A stretch of 64,000 bases of DNA from Nocardia sp. NBC_01329 (lineage in GTDB: Bacteria > Actinomycetota > Actinomycetes > Mycobacteriales > Mycobacteriaceae), in the NCBI RefSeq assembly GCF_035956715.1, contig NZ_CP108381.1, forward strand, positions 2,480,001 to 2,544,000, given 5' to 3'. A program made the position numbers and the translations under genes. This document shows positions 17,004-25,958 of the stretch, in pieces. Under the pieces are notes generated by a model. The model was not told where the DNA came from. It did no database searches and was given only the letters and a program-made list of their open reading frames with translations. Position 1 is the first letter of the stretch; each line of letters opens with the position of its first letter.

Positions 17004-18219
17004 CCTCCGGCGGGCGATCGGAGGGCGGGGGCGGCGCGGACCGCCCGTCACCCGTGCCGTACCGGACCGGCACGGCCGCGGCGATGCTGCTGATCCGAGC
17101 CCGGTATCGCTCCACGAACGGCAGCACCTGCTGAGCGATCACCTTGTTGTACTCCGACGGCCGTTGCCGCGGATTCGCGTGACCGGTACCCCTGGGCTTC
17201 ACCACGAGCAGGTTGCCGTCGATGCCACCGACTTTGTCGATCAACTCCCGCTGGGTGTGCGCGACATCCACGACCCGGTCCCGGCTCGCGTTGTGCGGCC
17301 GGATGAAGACGATCGCCGGCCGCGGTTTCCCGTGCGCGGGCCTCGAGACCGCGCGCAGATTGTCGGTGGCACCCCCGGCGACGATCGCCAGGAACTGCGC
17401 CTCGATCAGACCGTTGCCGGCAGCATCGGCGTTGAAGATCTTGTCGCGCAGCACCTGTCCCACGGCGGTCCGCAAATCGCCGAACCGGATACCCGGTACG
17501 CCGCTGCGATCGACAAAACTGTCGCGACGCGCATAGGTCTCGACCGCGGTGCGCAATCCACGGCTCTCCCGAGCGCCGGGCAGCCAGCCCATCCAGCGCA
17601 CCATATCCTCACCCAGACCACGACTCTCGGGGCGTACCGAATCGAGGTCCAGCGGCGTGCAGTCCAGTAGGACACCCACCAATCTGCGGTCACTGCCGAT
17701 ATGGATGTGCTGGGCGACCTCGAGGGCGATAACACCGCCCATACTGTGCCCGGTCAGCACGATATTGCGCACGCCGGACATCATCGCGGCACGAACGATC
17801 AGGTCCGCGATGACCTCGGTATCGATACCGCGATTGTCGTACCGGACCGCCCAGACCGCGCCCATCTCCCGCAGCGCGGGTAGCGACGCGGCCGTATCAC
17901 TGGCGTTGAGATTGCCCAGACCCACCAGATCGACCACAGCGCTGTCCCGTTTATCCGGGTGGGCCGGTTCGGCGATCGGTAGTAGCGCCGGCTCGGTCAG
18001 CGCGAGGCGATCGCGCTCCGGCTCGACATCGTGGTCCCAGTACTGCGCGAACGCGACCAGGATGATCATCAGCAGTGCGGCTACCCGAATCAACGCCAGT
18101 CTGGTGCGGCGCAACGTCTTCCATCCGTGGCCGGGGCGCGTTTCGCGCAACCTGGCCCGGCGACATTCGTCACTCCAGTCAGCGACGGTGGACGGATGCC
18201 ATTCGTCAACCGGCGACAT
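16966..18219 (-). CDS. membrane-anchored alpha/beta hydrolase
   Basis: A 417-residue protein with a cytoplasmic basic N-terminus, one transmembrane helix at about 40-60 (LALIRVAALLMIILVAFAQY) and an extracytoplasmic alpha/beta hydrolase fold. The nucleophile elbow is GHSMG with Ser159. A preceding DLVGLGNLNAS and an RYDNRG segment fit the oxyanion side, and the catalytic His is probably in RGTGHANPRQ near residue 362. The tail is Pro-rich (PPPPSDRPPEVTPPPRPPVP), a likely cell-wall spanning or disordered end. The substrate is unknown; an esterase or lipase is possible. The GGAGG element lies only one base from the ATG, so the true start might be downstream. The 3' end overlaps the convergent TetR gene. 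Confidence 0.8.
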   Translation of the reverse strand: MSPVDEWHPSTVADWSDECRRARLRETRPGHGWKTLRRTRLALIRVAALLMIILVAFAQYWDHDVEPERDRLALTEPALLPIAEPAHPDKRDSAVVDLVGLGNLNASDTAASLPALREMGAVWAVRYDNRGIDTEVIADLIVRAAMMSGVRNIVLTGHSMGGVIALEVAQHIHIGSDRRLVGVLLDCTPLDLDSVRPESRGLGEDMVRWMGWLPGARESRGLRTAVETYARRDSFVDRSGVPGIRFGDLRTAVGQVLRDKIFNADAAGNGLIEAQFLAIVAGGATDNLRAVSRPAHGKPRPAIVFIRPHNASRDRVVDVAHTQRELIDKVGGIDGNLLVVKPRGTGHANPRQRPSEYNKVIAQQVLPFVERYRARISSIAAAVPVRYGTGDGRSAPPPPSDRPPEVTPPPRPPVPGR

Positions 18220-18292
18220 GCCTCCACTGTAAATGCACGCGACGCCGCGCCCCGGCGTACGCGGCGGTGAGAATTACCGCACCGCCCGGCGA

Positions 18293-18916
18293 TCAGTCCT
18301 TGCGGACCCCGTCCACCAGCAGTCGCCGGATCGCTCGATTCAACGCCGCGATGGCTTCCTCATCCGGATCGCGCAACCCGTGGACCACCCCGGCGAGCAG
18401 CATTCCGGTCACCGCGCGGGCGGTGTTGCGCGTGTCGAGGTCGGCGCGCAGATAACCCAATTCGACACCGTGTTCCAGATATCCAGCGGTCAAGGTGTCC
18501 GCGGTGTCCAGCAGGCCGTAGAGCCGCTGGGTGAGTTCGTCGTCGATACCGGTCGCGTGGAACAGCAGCAGTTGCGCCACGCGCCGGTCCTCGACGAGGA
18601 TCCGGGTGAGCGCGACACCGATGCGGTCGATCTGCGCCCGGTACTGGTCCAGCGTGGTCGCCGCGTCGGGAGCGTTGTCCGTTCCCAGGGCGTCGATGAT
18701 CCGGGCGGCCAGATCGTCGATCACGTGGTCGATGATGTCGCGTTTGTTGCTGAAATAGCGGTAGAAGGTGCCGTGCCCGATCCCGAGCTCGGTCGCGATA
18801 TCGGCGATCCCGGTCGCGTGGTAACCCGTCTCCGCGAAACAGACGAAAGCGGTATCGATAATCTCCTGGCGTAGCTCCGCCTTCCGGCGTTCGGCCCGCG
18901 TCGATGGCTTCGTCAC
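18293..18916 (-). CDS. TetR family regulator, divergent to the Baeyer-Villiger monooxygenase
   Basis: A 207-residue regulator with a TetR helix-turn-helix at about residues 15-60 (FVCFAETGYHATGIADIAT, then IGHGTFYRYFSNKRDIIDHV). GTG 18916 is preferred over ATG 18958: a TATCAT -10 box lies seven bases upstream of the GTG (leaderless start), while the palindromic operator covers the ATG. The ATG would add 14 residues with no TetR resemblance. It probably represses the adjacent monooxygenase. Confidence 0.85.
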   Translation of the reverse strand: MTKPSTRAERRKAELRQEIIDTAFVCFAETGYHATGIADIATELGIGHGTFYRYFSNKRDIIDHVIDDLAARIIDALGTDNAPDAATTLDQYRAQIDRIGVALTRILVEDRRVAQLLLFHATGIDDELTQRLYGLLDTADTLTAGYLEHGVELGYLRADLDTRNTARAVTGMLLAGVVHGLRDPDEEAIAALNRAIRRLLVDGVRKD

Positions 18917-18944
18917 GCCACCGATGATACTGTCATCACAAGCG

Positions 18945-18960
18945 GAATGATGTGTCATTC
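18945..18960. promoter_or_regulatory. palindromic operator between TetR and the flavin monooxygenase gene
   Basis: GAATGA-TGTG-TCATTC is a perfect six-plus-six inverted repeat. A second, weaker repeat, GATGA-N5-TCATC, lies at 18923-18937 over the regulator's -10. The position 39 bases before the monooxygenase start and at the regulator promoter fits a TetR binding site controlling both genes. Confidence 0.6.
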
Positions 18961-18998
18961 TGTGATGAGTGGTTCAGCAGAGCAGTGGGAGGTTCGGC

Positions 18999-20489
18999 GT
19001 GGCACCTCGATACGACGCGGTCGTGGTCGGTGCGGGATTCGGTGGTATGGGCGCGGGCATCCAGCTCGACCGCCTCGGCCTGCACAATTACGTGATCCTC
19101 GAACGCGAATCCGACCTCGGCGGCACCTGGCATGTCAACCGCTATCCCGGTCTGGCCGTCGATATCGCCTCGGTGACCTACTCCTATTCCTTCGAACCCA
19201 ACCCGAACTGGTCGCGCCTGTTCGCCCCGGGCGCGGAACTCAAGAAGTACGCCGAGCACGTCGCCGACAAGTACGGTCTGCGCGAGCGGATGCGCTTCAA
19301 CACCTCCGTCGACAGCGCACGCTGGGACGCCGAACACGAGTACTGGGTGGTCACGATCGCCGGTGGTGAGACGGTATCCGCACGATACCTGCTCACCGCG
19401 ACCGGATTCCTCTCCCAGCCCTACACTCCGCCGTTCCCCGGTATCGACACCTTCGCCGGCAAGATCATCCACACCACGGCCTGGGATGATACCTACGACC
19501 TCACCGACCGCCGCGTCGCGATCATCGGTACCGGCGCCACCAGCGTCCAACTGGTACCGGAGGTCGCCGCGCGGGCCCGGGAGCTCACCGTATTCCAGCG
19601 CACTCCGATCTGGGTGGTCCCCAAGGTCGATATGCCCATCCCACCCGCTGTCCAGCGGCTGTTCGCCCGGGTTCCGGCCGCCCAGAAGGCCGCCCGACTG
19701 GCCAACACCACCGCCTTGGAAGCACTCATGGTGATCGGCGTCCTGCACTACAAACAGGCCAAACCGCTGAACAAGGCGGCCGCCCTGCTGGCCAAGGCGC
19801 ATCTGCGCACTCAGGTCCGCGATGAACACACCCGCGAACAGCTCACCCCCGATTACGATTTCGGCTGCAAACGTCCCACCTTCTCCAACCGCTATTTCGC
19901 GACTTTCAACCAGCCGCATGTTCAGCTCGAGACCAGCGGGATCGAACGCATCGAACCGGACGGAATCGTCACCGCGGCGGGAACGAAGGCCGAGATCGAT
20001 ACGCTCATCCTGGCCACCGGCTTCAACCTGTGGGATGTGAACTTCCCTGCCATCGAGATCATCGGCCGCGACGGTGTGGATCTCGGGAAATTCTGGCGGG
20101 ACAACCGGTTCCAGGCCTACGAGGGCATCACCGTGCCGAAATTCCCCAATTTCCTCAGCCTGAACAGCCCCTACTCCTACAGCGGCCTGTCCTACTTCAC
20201 CACCATCGAAGCGCAGATGAAGCATATGGGTCGGTTGTTCGGCGAACTGGCCCGGCGCGGTGAAACCACCTTCGAGGTGAGCGAACAGGCGAACGCCGAA
20301 TTCCTGGACCGGGTGACCGGCAAACTCGGCTCCTCGGTGTTCTACGGCGGCGACTGCGCGACGGCCCGCAGCTACTACTTCAACCAGCACGGCGAGGCCG
20401 CGCTGCTGCGCCCCACCAGCACGGTCAACGCCCACCGGGAGGCGCTGCGCTTCCCCTTGGAGGACTACTCGTACGGCCGGGCCGGTTGA
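18999..20489 (+). CDS. flavin-containing (Baeyer-Villiger type) monooxygenase
   Basis: A 496-residue class B flavoprotein monooxygenase. GTG 18999 is chosen because GGGAGG (18987-18992) lies six bases upstream and the FAD-binding GAGFGG comes at residues 11-16. The type I Baeyer-Villiger fingerprint FxGxxxHxxxW is intact (FAGKIIHTTAWDD), followed by the NADPH-binding GTGATS. These enzymes use NADPH and O2 to insert oxygen next to a carbonyl, or oxidise S/N atoms. It is divergent from, and probably regulated by, the preceding TetR. A strong hairpin follows its stop. Confidence 0.9.
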   Translation: MAPRYDAVVVGAGFGGMGAGIQLDRLGLHNYVILERESDLGGTWHVNRYPGLAVDIASVTYSYSFEPNPNWSRLFAPGAELKKYAEHVADKYGLRERMRFNTSVDSARWDAEHEYWVVTIAGGETVSARYLLTATGFLSQPYTPPFPGIDTFAGKIIHTTAWDDTYDLTDRRVAIIGTGATSVQLVPEVAARARELTVFQRTPIWVVPKVDMPIPPAVQRLFARVPAAQKAARLANTTALEALMVIGVLHYKQAKPLNKAAALLAKAHLRTQVRDEHTREQLTPDYDFGCKRPTFSNRYFATFNQPHVQLETSGIERIEPDGIVTAAGTKAEIDTLILATGFNLWDVNFPAIEIIGRDGVDLGKFWRDNRFQAYEGITVPKFPNFLSLNSPYSYSGLSYFTTIEAQMKHMGRLFGELARRGETTFEVSEQANAEFLDRVTGKLGSSVFYGGDCATARSYYFNQHGEAALLRPTSTVNAHREALRFPLEDYSYGRAG

Positions 20490-20525
20490 GCCGGAGAGAC
20501 CGACCGCCACAGCGATACCCGATTA

Positions 20526-20561
20526 CCCCGGCCCGTACGTGACAGCCAGTACGGGCCGGGG
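20526..20561. terminator. bidirectional hairpin terminator
   Basis: Left arm CCCCGGCCCGTAC (20526-20538), ten-base loop, right arm GTACGGGCCGGGG (20549-20561): a perfect 13-bp stem between the convergent monooxygenase gene and the ESX cluster. There is no T tract, as usual for high-GC actinobacteria. Confidence 0.8.
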
Positions 20562-20577
20562 GCGTCCGACAACCGGT

Positions 20578-20898
20578 TCAGCCGCCGAAGGAGGCACCGA
20601 TCTTCGAATCGGTGCCCTTGGCGTTCTGCCATGCCGCCTCGACTGCCCGACCGAGCCCGTTCAACGTGCCGATAGTGGTGTCATCGACCGTCATATCGCC
20701 GGTGTCCTCGGTACCGAACTCCACGTCGAAACGCGACTTCGCACCCCGGAAACCTTCGAACCCATCGTTCCCCTCCCATGCGGCCGACAGATTCGCTGCC
20801 GCGGTCTGCAGATTCCCCGCCTGCGTCCGCAGATCCGCCCGGAGACCGGACAGATCCGAGATCAGCTCTTCCAAAACTTTGGCATTGTACTTCGGCAT
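20578..20898 (-). CDS. WXG100 family type VII secretion protein (second of pair)
   Basis: A 106-residue Esx protein predicted to form a helical hairpin. The WEG turn (AAWEGNDGFEGF) corresponds to the WxG motif, with helix 1 containing LSGLRADLRTQAGNLQTAA. The C-terminal tail ends GASFGG. An AAAGGA site precedes the ATG. It lies 25 bases after the other WXG100 gene, so the two products probably form the usual 1:1 heterodimer exported by an ESX system. Which partner carries the YxxxD/E export signal is not clear from sequence. Confidence 0.85.
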   Translation of the reverse strand: MPKYNAKVLEELISDLSGLRADLRTQAGNLQTAAANLSAAWEGNDGFEGFRGAKSRFDVEFGTEDTGDMTVDDTTIGTLNGLGRAVEAAWQNAKGTDSKIGASFGG

Positions 20899-20923
20899 TT
20901 CGAGATCCTTTCGTTGCGTTCTG

Positions 20924-21223
20924 TCAGGCGTTCAGCGTGGTGAAAAAGTCTTGGTTATCGGCTTCCATCGCCTTGTAGCCCTTGTTGCCGTCACCGACCA
21001 TGTCCGTGATCTCCTGCAAAATGGCCTTCACCCGATCCGCTTCGTCCTCGAACGCAGCAGCGGCCTTACCACACGCATCCGAGGCGTCACCCTGCCAGCC
21101 GCCCTTGGCGGCAGCCACCGTCTCGATCACCCGGTTGATCGTGGTACGCAATGCGCTTACCGCATCGCCCATATCATCGGCGACGCCCTGCGCGCCGAAC
21201 TCCTCGAAATTGATATCCTGCAT
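20924..21223 (-). CDS. WXG100 family type VII secretion protein (first of pair)
   Basis: A 99-residue ESAT-6-like protein, MQDINFEEFGAQGVADDMGD at the N-terminus. The WQG motif stands in the turn (AAKGGWQGDASDACGKA), and a long second helix ends TTLNA. Length and motif fit the family exactly. It is the first gene of the bicistronic esx pair and is preceded by an AAAGG site. The cluster contains no secretion ATPase, so export would depend on an ESX machine encoded elsewhere. Confidence 0.85.
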   Translation of the reverse strand: MQDINFEEFGAQGVADDMGDAVSALRTTINRVIETVAAAKGGWQGDASDACGKAAAAFEDEADRVKAILQEITDMVGDGNKGYKAMEADNQDFFTTLNA

Positions 21224-21308
21224 CTCTCGAACCTTTCTGGAATCTGTGACGACCGATGTCGTCGTGGAACACAGCTCGCCGGCGCACGGGGCCGCGACGG
21301 TGCCTTAC

Positions 21309-22097
21309 CTAGGACATCCACCCTCCTACCGGCAGCGAGTGGACGAGGGCGGACACCGCTTGGGCGATCCGATGATCGGAACCGGGAGTGAAGGTCGACC
21401 AGATCTGTTGATCCGGTGCGGTTCCGGGGCTGGCGACCAGGCGACCGCGCCCGGTGTCGTACACCACTACCGCTCCCGCCGACCGATGGGTGGTGCCCTC
21501 ACCGTGGGCGTAGGCGACGATCTCGGAATAGGCGGTGCAGGTGGACAAGGCGAGACCGAACTCGATCGCCGTACGCTCCTCGACACCCAGCTCGTACAAG
21601 GCCTGGGTGTAACCGCTGGAGTCGGTGGCGCCGTCGAGACGCTCCCGCAGAGCCGCCGAAGGAGCGCTGAAACTCGTTGTCGCCGCAGGTGGGCACGTGC
21701 CGAGCACCTCCAGCAGCGGACTCGTCAAAGCGGTTCCGTCCGCATCGGCCCAGACTGTTCGCACGTCGAAGACATCACCGACTCTGGTGGCCAGCGCATG
21801 CACGTCACCACGGCGCGCCAAGCAGGCACGCCGGACGCCCGCCTCGGTGTGGATCCGTGCCACGAGTTCGCGGTCCGGTTGCGACAGAACGTGCAGGGCC
21901 GCGGCGAGATCGGCATCGACTTCGTCGTAGCTGTCCACCAGGCCCGAAGTCCGCAGCCCGGCCAGCGCCTCGCTCTGCGCGGCTGCCCAGGCAGCCGCCG
22001 AATCCTGTTGCGGCCCTGCCCCGAGAACCAGCGGCAAGGTCTGCACCCCCAGCAACCCGCTCACGGCGAGCAGGCCGTCATTGGTCAACGTCGTCAT
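21309..22097 (-). CDS. EspG-type ESX secretion-associated chaperone
   Basis: A 262-residue protein with the EspG layout: an N-terminal segment LLGVQTLPLVLG, a mixed alpha/beta core, and a C-terminal PGSDHRIAQAVSALVHSLP that matches the family end. EspG proteins bind the helical tip of PPE proteins and keep PE-PPE dimers soluble until export. The gene lies directly after PE and PPE genes and before the esx pair, the canonical order for its role. Sequence divergence in this family is high, so the assignment rests partly on context. Confidence 0.7.
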   Translation of the reverse strand: MTTLTNDGLLAVSGLLGVQTLPLVLGAGPQQDSAAAWAAAQSEALAGLRTSGLVDSYDEVDADLAAALHVLSQPDRELVARIHTEAGVRRACLARRGDVHALATRVGDVFDVRTVWADADGTALTSPLLEVLGTCPPAATTSFSAPSAALRERLDGATDSSGYTQALYELGVEERTAIEFGLALSTCTAYSEIVAYAHGEGTTHRSAGAVVVYDTGRGRLVASPGTAPDQQIWSTFTPGSDHRIAQAVSALVHSLPVGGWMS

Positions 22098-22122
22098 ATC
22101 GCCCCCTCGACAAAGGGCCGGG

Positions 22123-23079
22123 TCACGACGACCCCGGAACGGCGTACTGGGGTGGCTCGGCGGCGCCCAGCACCGCTGGAGCCACCTGGATCCCGGCGTC
22201 GATCTCCATCACCTCGGCGGCGTCGGAGTCCCCGATTCCGGCCCGCACGGCGCGATCGCCACCTGCGGCGCCCGCCGACGGAGCCATACCGCCCGGCGCC
22301 ATCCGCCCCGAATCCGACTGTGCGGCGGGTGAGGACTGCACCGGAGCTGTCTCCGGTGCAGCCGCCGATACCGGGGCGAGAGCCCTGGGCTGATATCGAG
22401 TGAGGGGCCGAGGCATTCGGGGGACACCGAAACTTACGCCGGAAGTCATCACCGGCATACCCTTGGGCGTTCCCGGAGCCGGCGGCGCCGCGCTCCGCTC
22501 GGCTTCCAATGCCGCGTCGGACACGATTTCCGGCGGATGCACCTGTTCCCACGGCAGTGCCAGCGACGCGGACGCCGATTCATAACCTTGCATGACCCGG
22601 GCCGCGTTCGCCTTGGCGAGATTCTGCTCGGTGTCGACCTCGGCCACCGCCGCGACCAGCGGTGCGCCCAGCGCCGCCCCTATCTGCTCGAGACTCTGTA
22701 TCGCCGCTGTCAGTGCGGCGATCTCCGCCATATGCGGCATCGCCAGCCTGGCCACTTCGTACGCGACGGCCTGCCCTCCGGCCAGCGATGCGTTACGGCC
22801 CGCGGCCGCGGCGGCGTCCACCAGCCAGTGCCGCAATGTGGCGAAACGGTCGATCGCGGGTCCACTCTCGGTGGAACGCCACGAATCTCGCATCCGGGCC
22901 ATGATCCGGTCGTACTCGACAACTGCCGTGCCGAATGCCGCGGCCAGTTCCGACCACGCCGCACCGGCCTCGGTCATGGGCCGACCTCCGGGCCCGGTGC
23001 CCAGATCGTGCGCGAGCTTCTCCGCGGGGCGTGCCTCCCAGATCACGCCGGTGAATCCGGGAACCGGTGGTTCGATCAT
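22123..23079 (-). CDS. PPE domain protein
   Basis: A 318-residue protein. Residues 1 to about 170 are an all-helical PPE domain: VIWEARPAEKLAHDL at the N-terminus, WSELAAAF and a long hairpin ending in the EspG-binding tip. The rest is a low-complexity Pro/Ala/Met/Gly-rich tail with SAGAAGGDRAVRAGIG. A GGAGCGAGAG site precedes the ATG. It is 16 bases after the PE-like gene; such pairs form heterodimers for type VII export. Confidence 0.85.
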   Translation of the reverse strand: MIEPPVPGFTGVIWEARPAEKLAHDLGTGPGGRPMTEAGAAWSELAAAFGTAVVEYDRIMARMRDSWRSTESGPAIDRFATLRHWLVDAAAAAGRNASLAGGQAVAYEVARLAMPHMAEIAALTAAIQSLEQIGAALGAPLVAAVAEVDTEQNLAKANAARVMQGYESASASLALPWEQVHPPEIVSDAALEAERSAAPPAPGTPKGMPVMTSGVSFGVPRMPRPLTRYQPRALAPVSAAAPETAPVQSSPAAQSDSGRMAPGGMAPSAGAAGGDRAVRAGIGDSDAAEVMEIDAGIQVAPAVLGAAEPPQYAVPGSS

Positions 23080-23095
23080 CTCTCTCGCTCCACCG

Positions 23096-23392
23096 CTAGG
23101 TCGCTACCCCGAAGCCGCCGGCGTTGTCCTCGTCCATCTGGACCAGCTGATCGGTCTGCCAACGCAAGGCAGCGGCCAGTTTCCGGATCTCGTGGACTCC
23201 GCGAGTGGCGGCGTCGTCGTACGAGGAAGCGACTCCCCGGAGGGTGTCCGCCGCGCGCACCGATACTTCGTCTACGCCGGCCGGTTCGACAGCCAGCGCG
23301 GGCAGGTTCACGCGCAGTGTGTCCTCGAGCCGGGCCGCTAAGGCGTCCAGCTCGGTGCCGGCCCGCCGGACCTCGGGCGGATCGAATTCCAT
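23096..23392 (-). CDS. PE family protein
   Basis: A 98-residue helical protein starting MEFDPPEVRRAGTELDALAA, the nocardial PE-type start. It shows the conserved DEVSVRAADTLRGVASSY in the second helix and no extension beyond the PE domain. AGGAG precedes the ATG. A strict YxxxD/E export signal is not seen at the end, where DEDNAGGFGVAT closes the protein. It is partner of the adjacent PPE product. Confidence 0.8.
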   Translation of the reverse strand: MEFDPPEVRRAGTELDALAARLEDTLRVNLPALAVEPAGVDEVSVRAADTLRGVASSYDDAATRGVHEIRKLAAALRWQTDQLVQMDEDNAGGFGVAT

Positions 23393-23404
23393 GCCGATCT
23401 CCTG

Positions 23405-24667
23405 TCAGAGGGTCAGTGCCTTGTCCGGTGAATCGCCGCTCACCGGTTCGGACACACGCTCGGCCGTGCCGATGACCGGCAGCGACACTCCTTCGATAGC
23501 GCCTACTACCTCGTTGCCGTGGTCCGCGTTGATCAGATCGGCGCGCGCGCCGTCGGTCGTCGAGGATTCACCGCCGCGGGCCAGTCCGGCGCCGGCCATG
23601 CCTCCGCCCATCGGCATCGCGCTCCCGGAATTGCGCGTCGTACTGCCGTTCGCCGCGGAGGACGGTGCAGTTCCGGAAGTCCCGGCGCTGCCGCCCAAGC
23701 TGCCGGCGGCGGCTTTCGTTCCGGAATAGGGCGTAAGCGGTGGTGCCGGTGTTCCCGCGACGCCCAACGCGCCCCCGCCCACGACGGCGCCTCCGGGGGA
23801 CCCGTGGCCGCCGGACCGGATCGCGGAGTCGGCGCGGTCGTGTTCCGCGATCGACTTCGCCGGATGCAATGTCTCCTGCAACCGGGCGACCGATTGAGCG
23901 CCGGACGAGACCGCGCCCGCCAGGGTCGGCAGGATCTGCATCAACTGCGAGACGACCTGCATCGGATCTACGTTCTTGGGCGCGTTGGTGACCGGAACCT
24001 TCTCACCGGTAGCCATCATCTTCGCGCTCTCCGCGCTCAGTTCAGTACGGGTCTTCACGGTCACCGCGGTCGCCTCGGCCAGGGTTTCCGTGGTGGCCGC
24101 CAGCAGGAAAACCTGTCCGGCGCCCGTCGTCAGGAACGGAGTCGCAGCCGCGACGGAAGCCATGTATTTGGCCACGATCGCCGCCATCAGGGTGGCTCCG
24201 GTGAAGACCGACGTCGTCGCCGTCGCAGTACCGGCCGCGGTGCCGGCGCTCTGGCCGGCGATCGCCGCGCCGTCACGCTGCGCTTCGGCCGCCTTGTTCG
24301 ATGCCTCTGTCGCGGCCATCCCCTGCCACAATGTCATCGCGACCTGCACTGCGGACAAGCCCAGTTGCATCGAGGTCTGTAGGACAGACGAGATCTGCGA
24401 GAACACCTGCGACGGATCAGGACCCGCATCCGCGCCGAATTGCCCGGTGCCGAAACTACTGGCCAGATCGGTGATCGGCTTCGTCAGCAGCGAAAGGTCC
24501 AGCGCCGGAAGCGGTGGGAGTTCCGGCATGGAGATCTGCGCGGGCAGTTGCGGCAGCGGACCCAACCCCATATCCGCGAGAACAGCGTCGACCGGCCGGT
24601 CCAACGCGGGGCCGGCCGCGCTCTTGCGCAGTAGATCCAGCACTGTTTGGTCGATCGGTCCGGTCAT
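23405..24667 (-). CDS. Ala/Gly-rich ESX substrate, EspA-like by context
   Basis: A 420-residue protein starting at ATG 24667, which overlaps the previous stop as ATGA (translational coupling). Residues 90-240 are Ala-rich helices, including hydrophobic stretches (SVFTGATLMAAIVAKYMASV, then FLTTGAGQVFLLAATTETLA). Residues 300-400 are Gly/Ser/Ala-rich and disordered. No enzyme motif is seen. Position directly after an EspC-like gene recalls the espA/espC pair of mycobacteria, whose products are co-secreted. Homology to EspA itself is not established from sequence. Confidence 0.55.
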   Translation of the reverse strand: MTGPIDQTVLDLLRKSAAGPALDRPVDAVLADMGLGPLPQLPAQISMPELPPLPALDLSLLTKPITDLASSFGTGQFGADAGPDPSQVFSQISSVLQTSMQLGLSAVQVAMTLWQGMAATEASNKAAEAQRDGAAIAGQSAGTAAGTATATTSVFTGATLMAAIVAKYMASVAAATPFLTTGAGQVFLLAATTETLAEATAVTVKTRTELSAESAKMMATGEKVPVTNAPKNVDPMQVVSQLMQILPTLAGAVSSGAQSVARLQETLHPAKSIAEHDRADSAIRSGGHGSPGGAVVGGGALGVAGTPAPPLTPYSGTKAAAGSLGGSAGTSGTAPSSAANGSTTRNSGSAMPMGGGMAGAGLARGGESSTTDGARADLINADHGNEVVGAIEGVSLPVIGTAERVSEPVSGDSPDKALTL

Positions 24668-24981
24668 GCCAGTCTGCCGATGGCTCCGAACTCGGTGACT
24701 GCGGCCTCTTCGGTCAGTTCGTAGGCGGTAGCGCCCTCCCATGAGGTCAACGCGGTCGCGGCGTGCACGGCGGCCAGTTCGTTGACCGACATCAGGTTGT
24801 TGGCCTGTGCGTATGCGAAAGCCGCCAGGAAATCTTGACCGATCAGGCCGAATACCGGGACCGCGGCCGCGATGAGCGCTGCCTGGTTCGTGGCCCCGAC
24901 CGTCGCCGTCTCCACCGCCATGGATGCGGACGCGTCGCCGTATCCACGAACGATATGGGATTCCGCTGCAAGATCAGTCAT
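24664..24981 (-). CDS. EspC-like type VII secretion target (DUF2580-type)
   Basis: A 105-residue helical-hairpin protein. ATG 24981 is chosen because the family pattern (MTDLAAESHIVRGYGDASAS) starts there; AGGGG lies upstream. The loop and second helix (GLIGQDFLAAFAYAQANN) and the tail with YELTEEAAVTE resemble the nocardial type VII secretion target family related to EspC. The stop overlaps the next start. Confidence 0.7.
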   Translation of the reverse strand: MTDLAAESHIVRGYGDASASMAVETATVGATNQAALIAAAVPVFGLIGQDFLAAFAYAQANNLMSVNELAAVHAATALTSWEGATAYELTEEAAVTEFGAIGRLA

Positions 24982-25038
24982 CAGGACCCCTAACGGCCAG
25001 GAGGTGAACATTCGCTCAGCAAAACTACCCAACACGAT

Positions 25039-25052
25039 GACTGTCGACAGTC
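25039..25052. promoter_or_regulatory. 14-bp perfect palindrome upstream of the EspC-like gene
   Basis: GACTGTCGACAGTC is self-complementary and lies in the 122-base gap between the YbaB-like gene and the EspC-like gene, 58 bases before the latter's start. It could be an operator; no regulator can be named. Confidence 0.4.
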
Positions 25053-25103
25053 GGGAACTTACCTCCGGTGGGAAGACTGTTGTGACCTGCGGGATCTCGG
25101 CGC

Positions 25104-25430
25104 TCAGTAGCCGGACTCGCCGCCCGGCATCGACTCCGCGAGTTCGGTGTTGAATGCCTGCACCAGTTCGCCGCGCCGGACGATCGCGAGATGCGCGGCC
25201 CGGCCGGCCGTGGCGACGACCACCGACTCGAACTCGGCGGGCGACAATTTCGAGATCTCCGTCGAGAGAACCAGATCCACCAGTGCCCCGTTGCCGTCCA
25301 CCTCGGCGGTGACGGCACCGTCGGGCGAGGTCTCCCGGACCCGTATCCCGGTGAGCCGGTCTCCCAGGTCACGCATCATGTTCAGCTGCCGGTACACCCG
25401 CGCCTCCAGCGCGTCCATCGCCTCGCTCAT
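25104..25430 (-). CDS. YbaB/EbfC family protein (EspL-like)
   Basis: A 108-residue protein. ATG 25430 overlaps the upstream stop as ATGA, which decides the start. The pattern is a helix, then beta strands (GAVTAEVDGNGALVDLVLST), then a C-terminal helix, as in nucleoid-associated YbaB proteins. ESX loci often encode such a protein; mycobacterial EspL is one. Its role here could be DNA binding or stabilising co-encoded ESX substrates. Confidence 0.8.
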   Translation of the reverse strand: MSEAMDALEARVYRQLNMMRDLGDRLTGIRVRETSPDGAVTAEVDGNGALVDLVLSTEISKLSPAEFESVVVATAGRAAHLAIVRRGELVQAFNTELAESMPGGESGY

Positions 25431-25741
25431 ATGGACCTCAGCCAACTCTGCGGTTCGTAACCGTGCTCGGATTCCTCGATGTACTCGTCGCGCGCGACGT
25501 CCTCCGGCTTCGGCAGACCGGTCAGCGCGAGCATCTCACTGCTCAATCCGGCCGCCTCCAGTTCGGCTCGGCGTGCCAGGCCCGCCCTGTTGGCGGCCTG
25601 TTTGCACAGGCGCAGGATTTCCCCGGCCAGATCAGCCGGTGTCCGGCGCAACTGGTCCGGCTCGATCCCGATTCTGATCGGCAGCCCCTGCTCGGTGGTC
25701 TCCACCGAGATCGAGCCGCTTCTCGACGCAGCTGTTGTCAT
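25427..25741 (-). CDS. small conserved helical protein at the head of the ESX gene cluster
   Basis: A 104-residue protein of unassigned function. An N-terminal strand pair (ISVETTEQGLPIRIGIEPDQ) is followed by a helix with RLCKQAANRAGLARRAELEA and a GLP motif, and the end is acidic. It is translationally coupled to the YbaB/EspL-like gene. The beta-then-helix layout suggests a second YbaB-like subunit, which would fit pairing with the next gene, but this is inference. Confidence 0.7.
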   Translation of the reverse strand: MTTAASRSGSISVETTEQGLPIRIGIEPDQLRRTPADLAGEILRLCKQAANRAGLARRAELEAAGLSSEMLALTGLPKPEDVARDEYIEESEHGYEPQSWLRSI

Positions 25742-25958
25742 AGCACCCCGTCCACTCGTTGTTTGCGCGGAACTCTACGGCGGCCATCGCACCGCTTCTC
25801 ACTTCTCGCCGTCAGCCCTGCCACTGGCGGGAAGAGAACCAGAGCGATCGGCTCCGGTCCATGCCAGGATATTCCGGTTGGGTGAGGAAGCGTCGGGAGC
25901 TACACATGGGTGCGATCGATGTCTTCTGGTTGCCGCGGAGACATAGTCGGAGGCGAGG